Below are positions 25,971 to 37,178 of a stretch of 64,000 nt of DNA, in pieces. The position numbers and the translations under genes are program-made. How positions within the stretch are numbered: position 1 is the stretch's first letter; every line of letters begins with the position of its first letter. The DNA is taken from NCBI RefSeq assembly GCF_000247695.1, contig NW_004624844.1, positions 1,269,957-1,333,956 of the forward strand, written 5' to 3'. Below the pieces are notes generated by a model that saw only the letters and a list, made by a program, of their open reading frames with translations, was not told where the DNA came from and ran no database searches. The stretch comes from Heterocephalus glaber. Lineage: Eukaryota; Chordata; Mammalia; Rodentia; Bathyergidae.

Positions 25971-26127
25971 GATACTAACACAGAATATAAAAAGAAGGCA
26001 GAAGTTCTGGAAGCAGTTTTAAGAAACTGGTCTTCTTGGTAGATGGAAGTCATGTCCATGTACAGTTCCTAATTTTTAAAACAATCAAAATAATATTCTA
26101 CCTACAATCCAGGTCTTACATTCTGAA
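25971..26127 (+). repeat. 157-bp direct repeat, copy B, embedded in L1
   Basis: Second copy of 24127-24283. L1 3'-end sequence lies on both sides (25870-25955 and from about 26247). AT-rich AAATATATATAT sequence borders it left and right, and a B1 follows at once on the right. It is therefore the derived, inserted copy. Confidence 0.88.
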
Positions 26128-26137
26128 ATATATATAT

Positions 26138-26243
26138 ATTTCAGGGTCTCACTATGTAGTGCAGGCTGGCCTTGAATGCATGGTGATTCTCCTGCCTCAG
26201 CCTCCTCAGTGCTGGGATTACAGGCCTGCACCACCGCACCTGG
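26138..26243 (-). mobile_element. B1 SINE
   Basis: TTTCAGGGTCTCACTATGTA..CTGCACCACCGCACC. It directly follows duplicate copy B and lacks the usual long T run. Confidence 0.85.
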
Positions 26244-26249
26244 GTATGT

Positions 26250-26400
26250 ATTTTCTTTCATGAAGTGTTTGTTCAGATATTTTGCCTGTTTTTAGAAAAC
26301 TGTTATCTGCTTTTTAGATTATTGTATATAGTAATTATACATATAGTCTAAACAGGCATCCTTTGTCAAATACCCATACCAAAAATTATCTCCTTGACTG
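26250..26400. mobile_element. Old L1 3'-end fragment, part 3
   Basis: TTGTTCAGATATTTTGCCTG and following sequence continue the L1 pattern after the inserted duplicate and B1. Confidence 0.5.
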
Positions 26401-26449
26401 AGATGTACTTGTTACTCTCTAAATGTTGTCTTATGCGAACCCCATTGAG

Positions 26450-26450
26450 G

Positions 26451-26476
<26 letters not shown>
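26450..26476. repeat. (GT)n microsatellite
   Basis: Dinucleotide run at the tail side of an ID SINE. Confidence 0.9.
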
Positions 26477-26481
<5 letters not shown>

Positions 26482-26551
26482 ACTAGGGACTGAGCCCAGG
26501 GCCTCACACATTTGAGGCAAGCACTCCATCACCAAGCTATATTCCCAGCCC
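26477..26551 (-). mobile_element. ID SINE
   Basis: TAGGGACTGAGCCCAGGGCC..CACCAAGCTATATTCCCAG, reverse ID. Confidence 0.8.
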
Positions 26552-26574
26552 AAGAATCCCAATCATTTAAGAAG

Positions 26575-26690
26575 GACAGAATCATCAAGGTTTAGATAGA
26601 TGAAGCTGCTTGTCCATAGTCGTTCAATTAATACATGGGACAGTGTGGATTCAGACACAGGACTCCTGTATCCTGATCAGGTGTTCTTAT
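26575..26690 (+). mobile_element. MIR SINE relic
   Basis: GAAGCTGCTTGTCCATAGTC..GTGTGGATTCAGACACAGGA fits the MIR 3' half. Confidence 0.4.
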
Positions 26691-28044
26691 TGCTGTCGGT
26701 TTGGGGGTGCATTACACTGAGAACGCTCAGTCTCAGGAGTGCCTTCTACAATGTCTGACATTGTTCAATAAAGGTGAGTGGATGGTAACGTTTTTGGATA
26801 TTTAAGTTACATGGTGACCCTGGGAGTACAGCACATATGGGCAAATGTGCTGAGAGCCAGATACATAAATCTGCTTTCCTATTGTTTCACTAAAGGCTGT
26901 GTAGGAGACTGGAATATATCACCTCTGAACATGTCTCTTTGGCATAAGTTTTATTTTGAGAGGCAGCTACTGAAGAAGCCCTAAAAACAGTAGAAATTAC
27001 CTGTTTGTAAGGGAAGTTTGCATCTATTAAGGTAATCTCCATTTGTAAGGGTGTCCCTTCCCTGCATCAAGAAGAGAAGGAGGATGCTAATTTTCTAGAA
27101 AATTTTACCAATGGAGGAGACAGGTTTAAGGCTGCATGACAAAACCTACCCTTATTTACTGTGTTTTTCCTGGTCACTTTCCCATAACCAGCTTCCTCAA
27201 TACTTATCTTTATTCTTGTTGAAGATGGTAACTGCAAAACCACCTCTTGGAGATTTGTTCTTTTTTCTGGGTATTGCCCATGTATACATGAGATATACAT
27301 GTTCATAATCTTCCATTATTTTTCTCTTGTTAATCTGTATTTTATTACAGGGATCAGTTCCAAACAAGAACTCAGAAAGGGGGAGAAAGAGAGAGAGTTA
27401 TTTTTTCTCTCCTTTATAGTTGCAACTTAACATGTCATCTAGAAAAGCAAATGTCAAAGTCTTTAAAAAGCACATTTCAAGCAGTTTTCACTTCTGACAA
27501 TTTCCCTAGATTAGTTAACACCCCTAAAGAAGGCCTCAGAATTCCTACATGATGAAAAAATTTCCTTGCACTACTGTTTTTGGTAACATATGTCTTGATT
27601 TATCAAGCTGTATAAGTTAAAATCAGTAAGAATTTTCTGCCTTTGAAAAATGGCAAAGATAAAAAAATTGCACTTAGAGAGAGGATGAGCTAACAATGCT
27701 AAGAGAAGGTTTCTGTGTACTGCTTGGAGAAGGATGTGAAGTGATGTAACCCTAAGGAAATAACCACTCATCCATCGAGACGGAGACCACCACAGGGACA
27801 GAGAATAAACCCCTGGGTCCTTAATCTGTTGGTCATTAAAAGCATTAATCTATCACTCATTTGTGTTTTCTTCTGAGGCAGTCAGGGACTTAAAACTTAA
27901 ATTGGTTAAAAAAAAAGTGACCCTTCCCTTGGGCTTGTAGATACCCAAATGCATAATTTAAAGGCAGAACAAAGCCTGACCTTCATTTTATATCTGTCTC
28001 TTTTATTACCTTAAAAATTTGGGTCAGATTCCTGCTTAGTAAAT

Positions 28045-28730
28045 TTTAACAATGTAGGGAGAATCTGTCTACAAACTGGCAATCCAAGGTTGATTAGCCC
28101 TAAATTTAAATAACCTATCTCATCTACCTTGAAGACTGAGAACATCAAGATAAGGGATTTTCAGCTATCAACGAGCATCTACAAGTCTCCAAGCACTGCT
28201 CTGGATCTTGCTCACCTTGGTTTTCAGCAGAACCTCCCCAAACAGAGACTCCTCTAAGCTTAAACGGGAATCTCCTGGAGACTAGATTGCCCCCTTAGGC
28301 TGGAAGAACTTGTCCACAACTTTGTTTTTTTCCCAAGACAGGGTCTTGCTATGTAGTTCCGACTGGCCTCAAACTTGCAGCAATCCTCCTGTCTCAGCCT
28401 CCCGAGTGCTGGTATTACAGGCATGCGCCACCACACCCAGCTCCAGAACTATCTTTGAAACCAGAAATGAGAAAATGATCAAGCAGACCATAGCCCATCT
28501 CATTTACTTTATAAAAAGTGGTCTCCTTTTTTTTGGTTAATGGGCCAGTCTAATCTCCATCAGAGTGATGCCCTATCTCCTCAAGCCGAAGTCCCTTTGC
28601 CATTCTCTCTTACTTTCTTACTTTGTCTAATAAATTGGCCTATACCTCTGACACATCCTGAAATGCTTGTCTGTAATCATACTCAAGAAACTTCCTGGTT
28701 GAGTTGAGGTTCCCATCTGTTCTTTAGGGG
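28045..28730 (+). mobile_element. Possible ERV LTR split by a B1
   Basis: The 3' part has TAATAAATTGGCCTATACCT and CTGACACATCCTGAAATG, typical of a retroviral R/U5. The start is uncertain. Confidence 0.4.
28322..28441 (-). mobile_element. B1 SINE
   Basis: AAGACAGGGTCTTGCTATG..GCGCCACCACACCCAGC, reverse B1. Confidence 0.9.
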
Positions 28731-28884
28731 TATCTCCTTGGACCCCATAAGGGGGCCCAACAAATATTTAATGAGCACCTATTATTTGCTATACACTATA
28801 CTAGGTATTAAAGTTAGAGGTAAACAGACCACGTCCTTGACTCAATGGAACTAATCATACAGCCAGCGGAGGAGACAGAAAAGA

Positions 28885-28887
28885 AGT

Positions 28888-28927
<40 letters not shown>
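28885..28927. repeat. (TG)n microsatellite
   Basis: About 20 dinucleotide units. Confidence 0.95.
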
Positions 28928-28929
<2 letters not shown>

Positions 28930-29765
28930 ACTATTGAGGCTTAGAAAACAATAAAGAAGTTCAGTGATTTGACATAGTAGGCACTTTTGAATTAAAGGAA
29001 GCTGGAAGGCCTTAGAAGCTGCCTCTAAACCTAGGACTTTCTGGCCTTTCGTACCTCCTTTCTCATTCCAAACCCAAGGAAATGCTCTTTCTGAAGTTCT
29101 CTTATTGGATTGAGGAAGCATCTTCCAAAGATGTTCAATTATATTAAGCCTTATCCCTAGGAAGTTCATCAAGTAATAGAAAAGATTAATCACCAGAAAA
29201 GAGAAGAGATAAAAGCTGACACCACACCAAGACAGATTTTTCATCTGTTCTCCTGAGGTGGCTCCAATTGATTACCTCAGAGATTATTTACATAATTAGA
29301 CAACTTTTGTTGGGAGGGAAGTTCTGTACTTTCTGGTAACCTGTGGCTCCTCCCCTGGAGCTGAGAGTAGTGTCCTAGGCCACTGTCAATTCTTCAGGCT
29401 CACCTATTTCTAAAAATCATTTATTCCTCTAAAGTTGCATATGGCCCCTCCTTTTCCACTCCATTTATTTCCCTCTTTCCTGTGGAGTGGGTATTTAAGC
29501 TTCAACCATCTGGCCCTTTCTCTGAGTTTCATATTTTGTATGGCTCCTGTGCACATGTGCATATTAATAAATTTATATGTCATTTTGAACAAGGGGCTCC
29601 TATAAAGTTGAAAGATTTAAAGAAACACCCAGATACTGTCATTCTAACCTGCTCTTTTGTTTTCTTCCCAGCTGCATCTCATGCTGGGAAAAGAAAACTC
29701 CCAACCTAGCACAACTGTACCCACAAAATTGGGTTTACAACTACAGTTATACATGTGTATATCCT

Positions 29766-30078
29766 AGGTAGTTAAGCTTAATTGTGTCAACTCGATTGGC
29801 TTGGGTTTAGTAAAGCAGACTTCTGAGTGTGTCCAGGTGGGTCATGGATGATATATTTGGTCCTCACCTCTTCTTCTCTGGCACTGTTACCTTTTTCTGA
29901 TTTTTGGTCTCCATGAAAAATGAAGCTTTCCTCCATCATACCCTTCTGCCATTCCTGTTTTGGAGACTGCTGACCCTGTACTGCATCTCCTGAAACCATG
30001 AGCTAAATTAAATCTCTTCTTCTTTAAATTGTGAGTATTGAGTATTGTGTTTCAGCAACAGGAACTCTGAATAATATA
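29766..30078 (+). mobile_element. ERVL-type LTR-like repeat, copy 1
   Basis: Starts GTTAAGCTTAATTGTGTCAA and ends near a TTAAATCTCTTCTTC and TTTCAGCAACAGGAACTCTG. It shares this layout with 30597-30942. Probably an ERVL (MLT2/MT2-like) LTR; subfamily not known. Confidence 0.5.
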
Positions 30079-30596
30079 CTATCCATCCTGGTTGGTTCCT
30101 TGCTTTTGTTTCTATATACTATATACTCCTAAAACTGTGATTTATACAGGGAGGACAGGCTGTAGACAGGCTGTCTTCCCGTGTTTAGCCAAATAATGAA
30201 TGAATTCATTTCTTGCTTCATTGTTTTTTCTCTTTTTAATTAGACTCTCAATGCAGTGCATGACTGAATCTTAGCTGTTGGGACTCCCAAAGATGAGCCT
30301 TTGGTCATTAGGTCAGGGATTCTTTTCCACATTCAGGTGTGGTAGATTTCATGCTTGTTGTTGAGGACCGGATAAAAAAGTGGACCAGTCTTTACCATCA
30401 AATCACCCCAACTAGGCTATCCCAGCTCAACTCCTCAGGCCATAAAGCAATGATTTTAATTTTTAATTTTGGGGAGCAATATTACCGGGCCATTTACAGA
30501 TAATTTTTATCATTATGATTTTAAGAGACTGAAATTTTAGATAGAGCTTTAATATGTGTATTTTGCTTTTAATGACAATGTAATAGGTTCTGGGAC

Positions 30597-30942
30597 AGTT
30601 AAGCTTGATTGTTAATTTGATAGAATGAGAGAGGCCTTGGTTAGTGAAGAACACTTATGGGTGTGTCTCAGTGGGTCACAAGTGGTATGATCTTGGAGAC
30701 GATTCCTGGTCCCTGGTCCCTCAGTCTGGCTCTTTCCTGCTGTTCTTGCTTCCTGGTTCCCAGGATATGAGCAGCTTTGTTCCCCACACCCTTCAGCGGA
30801 TGTTCTGTCATGCCTTGAGCCCACGTCAATGGAACCAGCTAACTATGGACGGAAACCTCTGCGATGGTGAACTGATATAAATCCTTTCTCCTTTTAAGTC
30901 GTTTCCTCTGGTATTTTGTCACAGCTACAGAAAGCTAGCACA
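30597..30942 (+). mobile_element. ERVL-type LTR-like repeat, copy 2
   Basis: GTTAAGCTTGATTGTTAATT start, AATCCTTTCTCCTTTTAAG and GTCACAGCTACAGAAAGCT end. Related to the copy at 29766. Confidence 0.5.
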
Positions 30943-31690
30943 GGTTCTCTGATTATTGTGTAGTCATTTATCATTTAGCAGAAAGTTTTTGAAAAACCAT
31001 AAGCCTTGCGTTCTGTTATCTAGTGGTCTTTTCAAGACAAGTCTTCGGAACAGGAAAGGACCCAAAACCTGAGAGAAGTGTTCAAAACACAAAGGCCATA
31101 GTTTTAGTAGAATCATGCTTTGTGTTTTCTGAGGTCACTAAAGGATACTGCTTGTCAATTTATCCAATTAATTTTTCCTCTTTATATTTACTATTTCACT
31201 AAAAAGAATTAGACAACAGGGCGTGCTGGAAAAGGACACCTGGTCATACTCTTTTCTGTCCTCACAAGCACCTTGAGCAACATTTCCTTATTTTCCCCCC
31301 AAAAAGCAATGCCCATATCACTATTTAACACTCATAAAACCAAGTTAGCTCACTTTGATAAGGAATTCTGAAGTGATTCTATTCTGCTTTATCTCCCCAC
31401 TATCCAAATAGTAAGAAATTAATAGGTGTCAGTCAGAGCACCTTTTTCCTTGTGCAGTCTTGTGAGAAATGAAGTTAAAAAGCCCATGGGGCTCCACACC
31501 AGACAAAAAACCCCCTCTGTAAAGCTGTACATATGTAAATTGATGTGTGGTAGAAAACCTTGTAAGCCTTTGCCTCATTTGTCTCCTCCTTATCTACACA
31601 TTTGACACAGTACAAGTGATAGAAACTGCTAATTAATGACATATTTTAAAGTTTAAAGTAGAATTCCATTTAGATAGCTAATGGGTTTGC

Positions 31691-31728
31691 AAAAAAAAGA
31701 AAAGAAAAGAAAAGAAAAGAAAAAGAAA
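31691..31728. repeat. (AAAAG)n microsatellite
   Basis: Pentanucleotide run. Confidence 0.9.
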
Positions 31729-32937
31729 CATACAAGCTGAAAGATGAACAAGCCAATTTGGTATTTTGGATAAAGTTCTTTGCAAAATGAAACATAATTA
31801 GAGATGTACAGATGCTAGAGTCATCGGTATATTGTTGGATGCACAAAGAAAGGCATATTTATTTGTAGTATAATAGGACTTCACCTGTCAAAAGGAGCAA
31901 GTAGAAAATTCCAGCATTGCAGATTATGGTCAGATACAAGAGTCCATTTGCTGCCTCATTTTATTTATTAGATTATGTGTAGATAGATCTCAGAAAGATT
32001 AGTAATAATTCAAATGCACCATTTAAAAGATTTTTGACATAGCTTTCTTGGCCATTTAATAATTTAACAATCTAATAATTGTGTACAATTATTTTAAAAT
32101 TCTATGATCTTATGGATTAATTTAAGTCAGGAACATATATTAGTAAACATAATTAATGAAAAATACTATATCTGGAGAAGAAGTTAAAAAATCAAACAAA
32201 TGAGGAAAGGTAGATATGTAGAAAATATACACATTCCTTAGCTTCCTCATGAAAGCTTTATCCTTTGGCTTACGTTCACTATCACTACTCCAAATGCTCA
32301 TTAGCAAACATTTGGTCTCCTATATCTTAGAGAGGCTGAACAAATTCATCTATGATGCCTCAGTTCCTTTTATCTCTGAGGAAATGGTGCATGTTTTCAT
32401 TTGGGCTATCTTTTAAATCTCTTCTCTCTTTCCTATAGCTTCAATTATTTTCTTTGTACTATGTTCTTTCTGTCTACAAAATCCAGAGACTGCCACGTTT
32501 CAAAAGTCATTCCTGGACTTGGTTCATTCCTGGAGCTTCTTTCCCATCTATCCTCTCTGCAGTCCAGAACCTGAAGTGCTCCTGTGAGGTAGCCTTTTCT
32601 GTCTCCTCCCTTCCATTCTTATCCTCCTATCAAAGACAATGGTCTCTCTGTAGTCTTCTCTTTCAATGGGCATGTGTTTTTTCCTGAAACTTTTCCCATT
32701 GATGTCCCCAGCACTTCCCTTGCGCACCTCTCCCAAGGCCTTCACAGTAGCTCATCTTAGTTCCTTTCCTAGTTCCTGAGAGTTGGCAACTCTGTCTCAC
32801 CTTCTTGTCTTCTTGGGCATTATACGATCTAATTCACTTTGGCGACTTTCTCTACGTAGATTCCTAAATTCACAGGTGAACTCTCCACCATCTTCACAGG
32901 TTCAGGACACTTTTATCTCTCTAGGTAATCTCTAGGT

Positions 32938-33022
32938 CACTGGTGGCAAACCTATGGCATGAGTGCCACAGCAAGTTGTTTTTTTTTTATCATTGAAAGC
33001 TCTAAAAGGTTCACCATCACTA
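32938..33022. mobile_element. Short hAT-type element (85 bp)
   Basis: Left end CACTGGTGGCAAACCTATGG and right end AAAAGGTTCACCATCACTA form imperfect inverted ends. 8-bp target duplications ctctaggt / ctgtaagt (6 of 8) flank it. Shares ends with the element at 50616. Confidence 0.75.
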
Positions 33023-33538
33023 CTGTAAGTGATCTATTTCCAGATGGTCTATGGGTTTTCAAGCTCAACATGGCTGATACTAACTAGATTGAGCTGTAGG
33101 GGCCATGTAGAGGCCCCCATATAACTAATATGTTAGAACTGTCAGCAATGACTCTTGAGTCCTTCCCTCTCTGATCTGTGACATTTAATTAACAGCTAAA
33201 GTTTATTGATACTATCTTCTAAATATCTTTTCTATCAGCCTTTCATCCAGAAGACATTTATTCAACATCTACTATGTGCTACTGCCTCATTTCAGACCCT
33301 TATCTGTTCTCTCTGAACCACCATAAAACTCTCCACTGATCTTGCTACTTCTAATCTTTGAGCCCACTTCCTCCTTCCTTTTTTATTCTATGCTCTGATT
33401 ATCCTCCTCACATAATTATTTTATGATCATACCTTAATTATAATTATTTATTTGCACTTAAAAATTATTCCAAGAATAGAGAAATTGTTGAATCTTAGGA
33501 CTACGCTTGAATTCATCTTTAATTTATAGAAGACCAAG

Positions 33539-33614
33539 GGGCCAGGAATTTAGCTCAGTGGTGCTGCTTCCTGCCTTGCAAGTGCAAGGTCCTGAGTTCG
33601 ATCCCTGGTACCAA
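33539..33614 (+). mobile_element. ID SINE (GGTACC type)
   Basis: GGAATTTAGCTCAGTGGTG..GAGTTCGATCCCTGGTACC with intact A and B boxes. A (TA)n tail (33615-33660) follows. Confidence 0.92.
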
Positions 33615-33937
33615 TATATATATATGTGTATATATATATATATATACACACACAAACATATGACCAGAGATGGGCAGTAAGTCTGTGGAACTAAGGAATG
33701 TTCAGTTCAAGGCAGTTCACTCTAGGCTACTAGTAAAACTATAAAAATATTTACTCCTAATAGCAAAATCATAACTAGTGAAACAAATACACAAAGGACA
33801 GAAAAGTGTATTCACTTATGTAAATTGATCTGCTGATTATACAAAATATTTGTGTTAGTGTTTCCAAGGTTATATATTTGCAATAAATATTTAGTGTCCG
33901 TTGAAGTTGAAACAATTCTCTTAAGAATAGATTTGAG

Positions 33938-34027
33938 GGTCTAGGGGCGTGACTCAGTGGTAGAAGACTTGCCTAGCATGTGCGAGTCCCTGAGTTTGAT
34001 CCTCAGCACTGAAAAAAAAAAAAAAAG
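33938..34027 (+). mobile_element. ID SINE
   Basis: CGTGACTCAGTGGTAGAAG..GAGTTTGATCCTCAGCAC and an A15 tail. Confidence 0.9.
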
Positions 34028-35562
34028 ATCTCTTTGAGATGTACTAGGACAAAGTCAAAACAGCAATCATATTCCTTTGTGCTAGGCCAGGATTTTTATG
34101 TGTAATAAAGTGAACAAATCTGTGGGTTCATCTCCTTTATTAGAACTTGTAACAAACTTATAAACAACAACATACTGCTGATAGATAAAGATACAACTAA
34201 GCCATGTGCTCTGCTAGAAAATCTAAAGTACATAAGAAGAAATGACCACAGTATAGCCAGTCCTCTTTGCAACTGAACTACAATCCTGTTTTCTCACAAA
34301 ACTACAGGCATTCTGTTGGGAGAATCATTAGAAGCTTCTAACCCAACAACTGCCTTTGCAATGTTCTATGCGGTGTCAATATTGTCATATCATACTGTAT
34401 TCATCTGCGTTTTCAATTATGTGGTTGAAATATTTATGCCATAATACTCTTTAAAAAAAATCTAAGTACTGTATCCTATGCCATTATTTAATTTTCACAT
34501 CCTTTTATGTATTACATGTCCACTGCTGAAGGTATCATTATGAAGGTTTTGCATCTTAGTGATGGTACCACTTACAACTAAGTCAAATTCTTAAGGCACA
34601 TAATTTGACTCTCGTAGACCAAGACTGATCTCATACACTGGAAGTCCTTTAGTCCCTCATTTAGGCATCCTGCAATGAGATGCTGCATTTAGACGGGCTC
34701 TCATTGCATTTCTGCCGTGGTTACCCAGCATAGTGCCAGTGTAGGTTGGTTTATCTTACAACACCTACTCCTTGGCTGACTTGCTTTATTATAGGACTTC
34801 CTGCCGGGAAATGCCTGATTTCAGTTCCCCACTCACGGGCGAACTGCCCGACCACCTTTGGAAATGGAAATAGTTTTCTATATGGCTTGTGCTTTTTTGC
34901 AGATTGGAAAAATAAAAGCAGAGTACTTAAGCATAATCCCTCAAACATCAGGTAGCCAAGGACAAATAGCGAACTTAGAACTGGTTTTAAAATTCTCAGA
35001 GCACTAAAGTATTACAGCAACCCAATATCTCAGGCCCTTCGCATCCAGTGCCACATGAGCACACCTCCAACTACGTTCCAGAAGCCCATCTCTTCAAGCA
35101 TCATCAGTGAAGCGTATTAATTCCTAATTAACTCTGTTGATATCTGATTTTCATAGCTTGGCTTTCAGACTAATTCTGAAAGCTGGGAAAATTGTCTATA
35201 AATTAAAAGCGACTCTTCACTGAATCAGAATCCCTATGTCCTTCCAGAAAAAAACAACAGCAAAAAAAAGGAAAAAAACCCAAACCAAAAAATGCTATTT
35301 ATTTTAAATAATTTAGTACTCATGAAGGTTAGGTGACTGAGTTTGTAAGTTGCAAAACAGCCCTGCCCTATACGTCCACCTTCCGGTTATTCTCTGCCAA
35401 GGTGTCATCCCAACTCAGGACGCTGTTGCGGATCCTGTTTGAAAGCCCGTGTCAATCAGGTCCCGGCCATTGGGCAGGTGGTTCAGTGAGATGCCACTCA
35501 TTGCCCTCCTTGTCCAAGCTCTGCACGCCAACAGCTCCTACTGTACATGTACCACTCTGTTG

Positions 35563-35664
35563 GCACTGGGGATTTAGCGCAGTGGCACTGAGGCTGCCTC
35601 GCAAGTGCCAGGTCCTGAGTTCGATCTCTGGTACCAACCCCCCCCCCACAAAAATACCCCCCAC
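35563..35664 (+). mobile_element. ID SINE (GGTACC type), young
   Basis: GGGGATTTAGCGCAGTGG..GAGTTCGATCTCTGGTACC and a C-rich tail. Perfect 18-bp target duplication acatgtaccactctgttg at 35545-35562 and 35665-35682. Confidence 0.95.
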
Positions 35665-36745
35665 ACATGTACCACTCTGTTGAGGAGCAGAAGATATCGT
35701 CTCTCACTCCAGTAAAACTGTGGCACTGCCAGCTATCTCCTGTTGAAAGCTGGCAGCCCACACCCTGTACCAGTGAACTGGCACTGATATTAGTGAACTT
35801 GTCAGTTTTTCCGAGTGAGCATAAAGGAGGGCTTGTTTGCTAGAGTTTGAATCTAATGAATAGCTTTCTCCTATTTTGTGTAGTTTTTCAACCATTTGAC
35901 TTCTATAATAGAGAAATCATGTTTCAACTTCTTTAGGTTGAAAAATTGCCCTTTTTCTGATTTGTCACCAAGAGATGTGAAAGTTATTTCTGAGGCAGCT
36001 TTATTATTGAAAATAGAATAAGTAACTCATATCACTCAAATCAACTCCCTCAGGGAGTAGGTCCAGTAGAGAGTCAAAAGTCAGGAAGATTAAAAACTAA
36101 TTTTCTCGATGGAATGAGGAACAGGGTCTTTTTCTTCCAAGTGAATGGCCCCATTTCAGAGGACACAGGGATTCAACAGGCACAAGCAAAACATTTGAAT
36201 TCAAGTCCCCCTCCTTCCTTCCTTTCCAGATGCAGAGATCAGGGAAGGGCTTAGCTCTGATACTACAGTCAGGGTGAAGTGCACACCGACAATGGAAAGG
36301 TCAGCCTGGGAACTATTGAGGAAACTGAGTCTTCCTTTATATAGCCAGGGGAGAGAAATCACTGCCAGGAAACACGCTCAGTGCCTGAGGCAATGAGTCT
36401 GGCAGAGAAGTACCAGGCTCGAAGTCTTTATGGACCTAACTAGGTACTGCCTGCTTAAGGAGACTAGGCAGACATTCTGGGGCTGGACTGGCCAGGCATA
36501 AGAAAGCTATCAGTCCTTTGAAAATATGCTGCTAAAAGTCAATAATATTTCACATTTCTAATCTAACTTTCACCTCTAAATTCAATCTCCTGTGTTGTGA
36601 AGTTGTCAAAGCCAGCTTTATATTTAAGACCTATAGGTTGCAGAAGAAAGTCTGCTGACCATAGAAAGTCACCTTTAATTTAAAAGGCCTGGGCCTCCAA
36701 AGGGCCCTGTCTGGGGTTTCTTAACATGCTCTGTCTCAGAAATGG

Positions 36746-37122
36746 GTATAATTTAGGTCTGGAATGTCCCCCAAAGGCCTATGTGCCAAAGGCTTGGCCC
36801 CCAGTTTGAGGCAATTGGGAGTGGTAGAACCCTTAAGAGATGCGGTGGGAAGTCTTCAGGTCATTGGTAACAGTACACTCGATGGGTGTAACAGGATCCC
36901 AGCCCCTTTTTCTTCTCTCCTTCTGGTTCCCAGACAGGAAGTGAGCAGCTTTGCTCTGCCTTGCACTCCTGCCGGGATATGCTGCTTTGCCTCAGGTCCC
37001 AAATGAACAGGGACAGTGAACCATGCACTGAAACCTCCAGAATGGTGAGTCAAGATAAACTCTGCTCTTTATAAGTTGATCATCTCAGGTTTTGGTTATA
37101 GGGACGGAAAGCTGCCTAACAC
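36746..37122 (+). mobile_element. MaLR-like solo LTR
   Basis: GGTCTGGAATGTCCCCCAAA start, CTGAAACCTCCAGAATGGTG, GATAAACTCTGCTCTTTATA and GGAAAGCTGCCTAACACA end. The SET retrocopy inserted directly after it. Confidence 0.6.
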
Positions 37123-37124
37123 AG

Positions 37125-37139
37125 CAATATCACTATGTT
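37125..37139. repeat. Target-site duplication, poly(A) side of SET retrocopy
   Basis: caatatcactatgtt, identical to 39855-39869. On the insertion strand the duplication starts TT|AACA, close to the L1 endonuclease preference TT|AAAA, so the copy was made by L1 machinery. Confidence 0.93.
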
Positions 37140-37172
37140 TTTTTTTTTCTTCAAAAAGAATCTTTACATTCC

Positions 37173-37178
37173 TTTATT
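37173..37178 (-). promoter_or_regulatory. Polyadenylation signal retained from SET
   Basis: AATAAA on the minus strand, about 24-33 nt before the retrocopy poly(A) tract. It is the parental SET signal and is in sense with ZNF385B. Confidence 0.8.

Noticed and set aside
24127..26127. The repeated 157-bp unit as a CRISPR or satellite array
   Set aside because: Only two copies, no spacers, and a mammalian setting.
33539..33614. tRNA-like A and B boxes
   Set aside because: They belong to tRNA-Ala-derived ID SINEs with tails and target duplications; no complete tRNA fold was supported.
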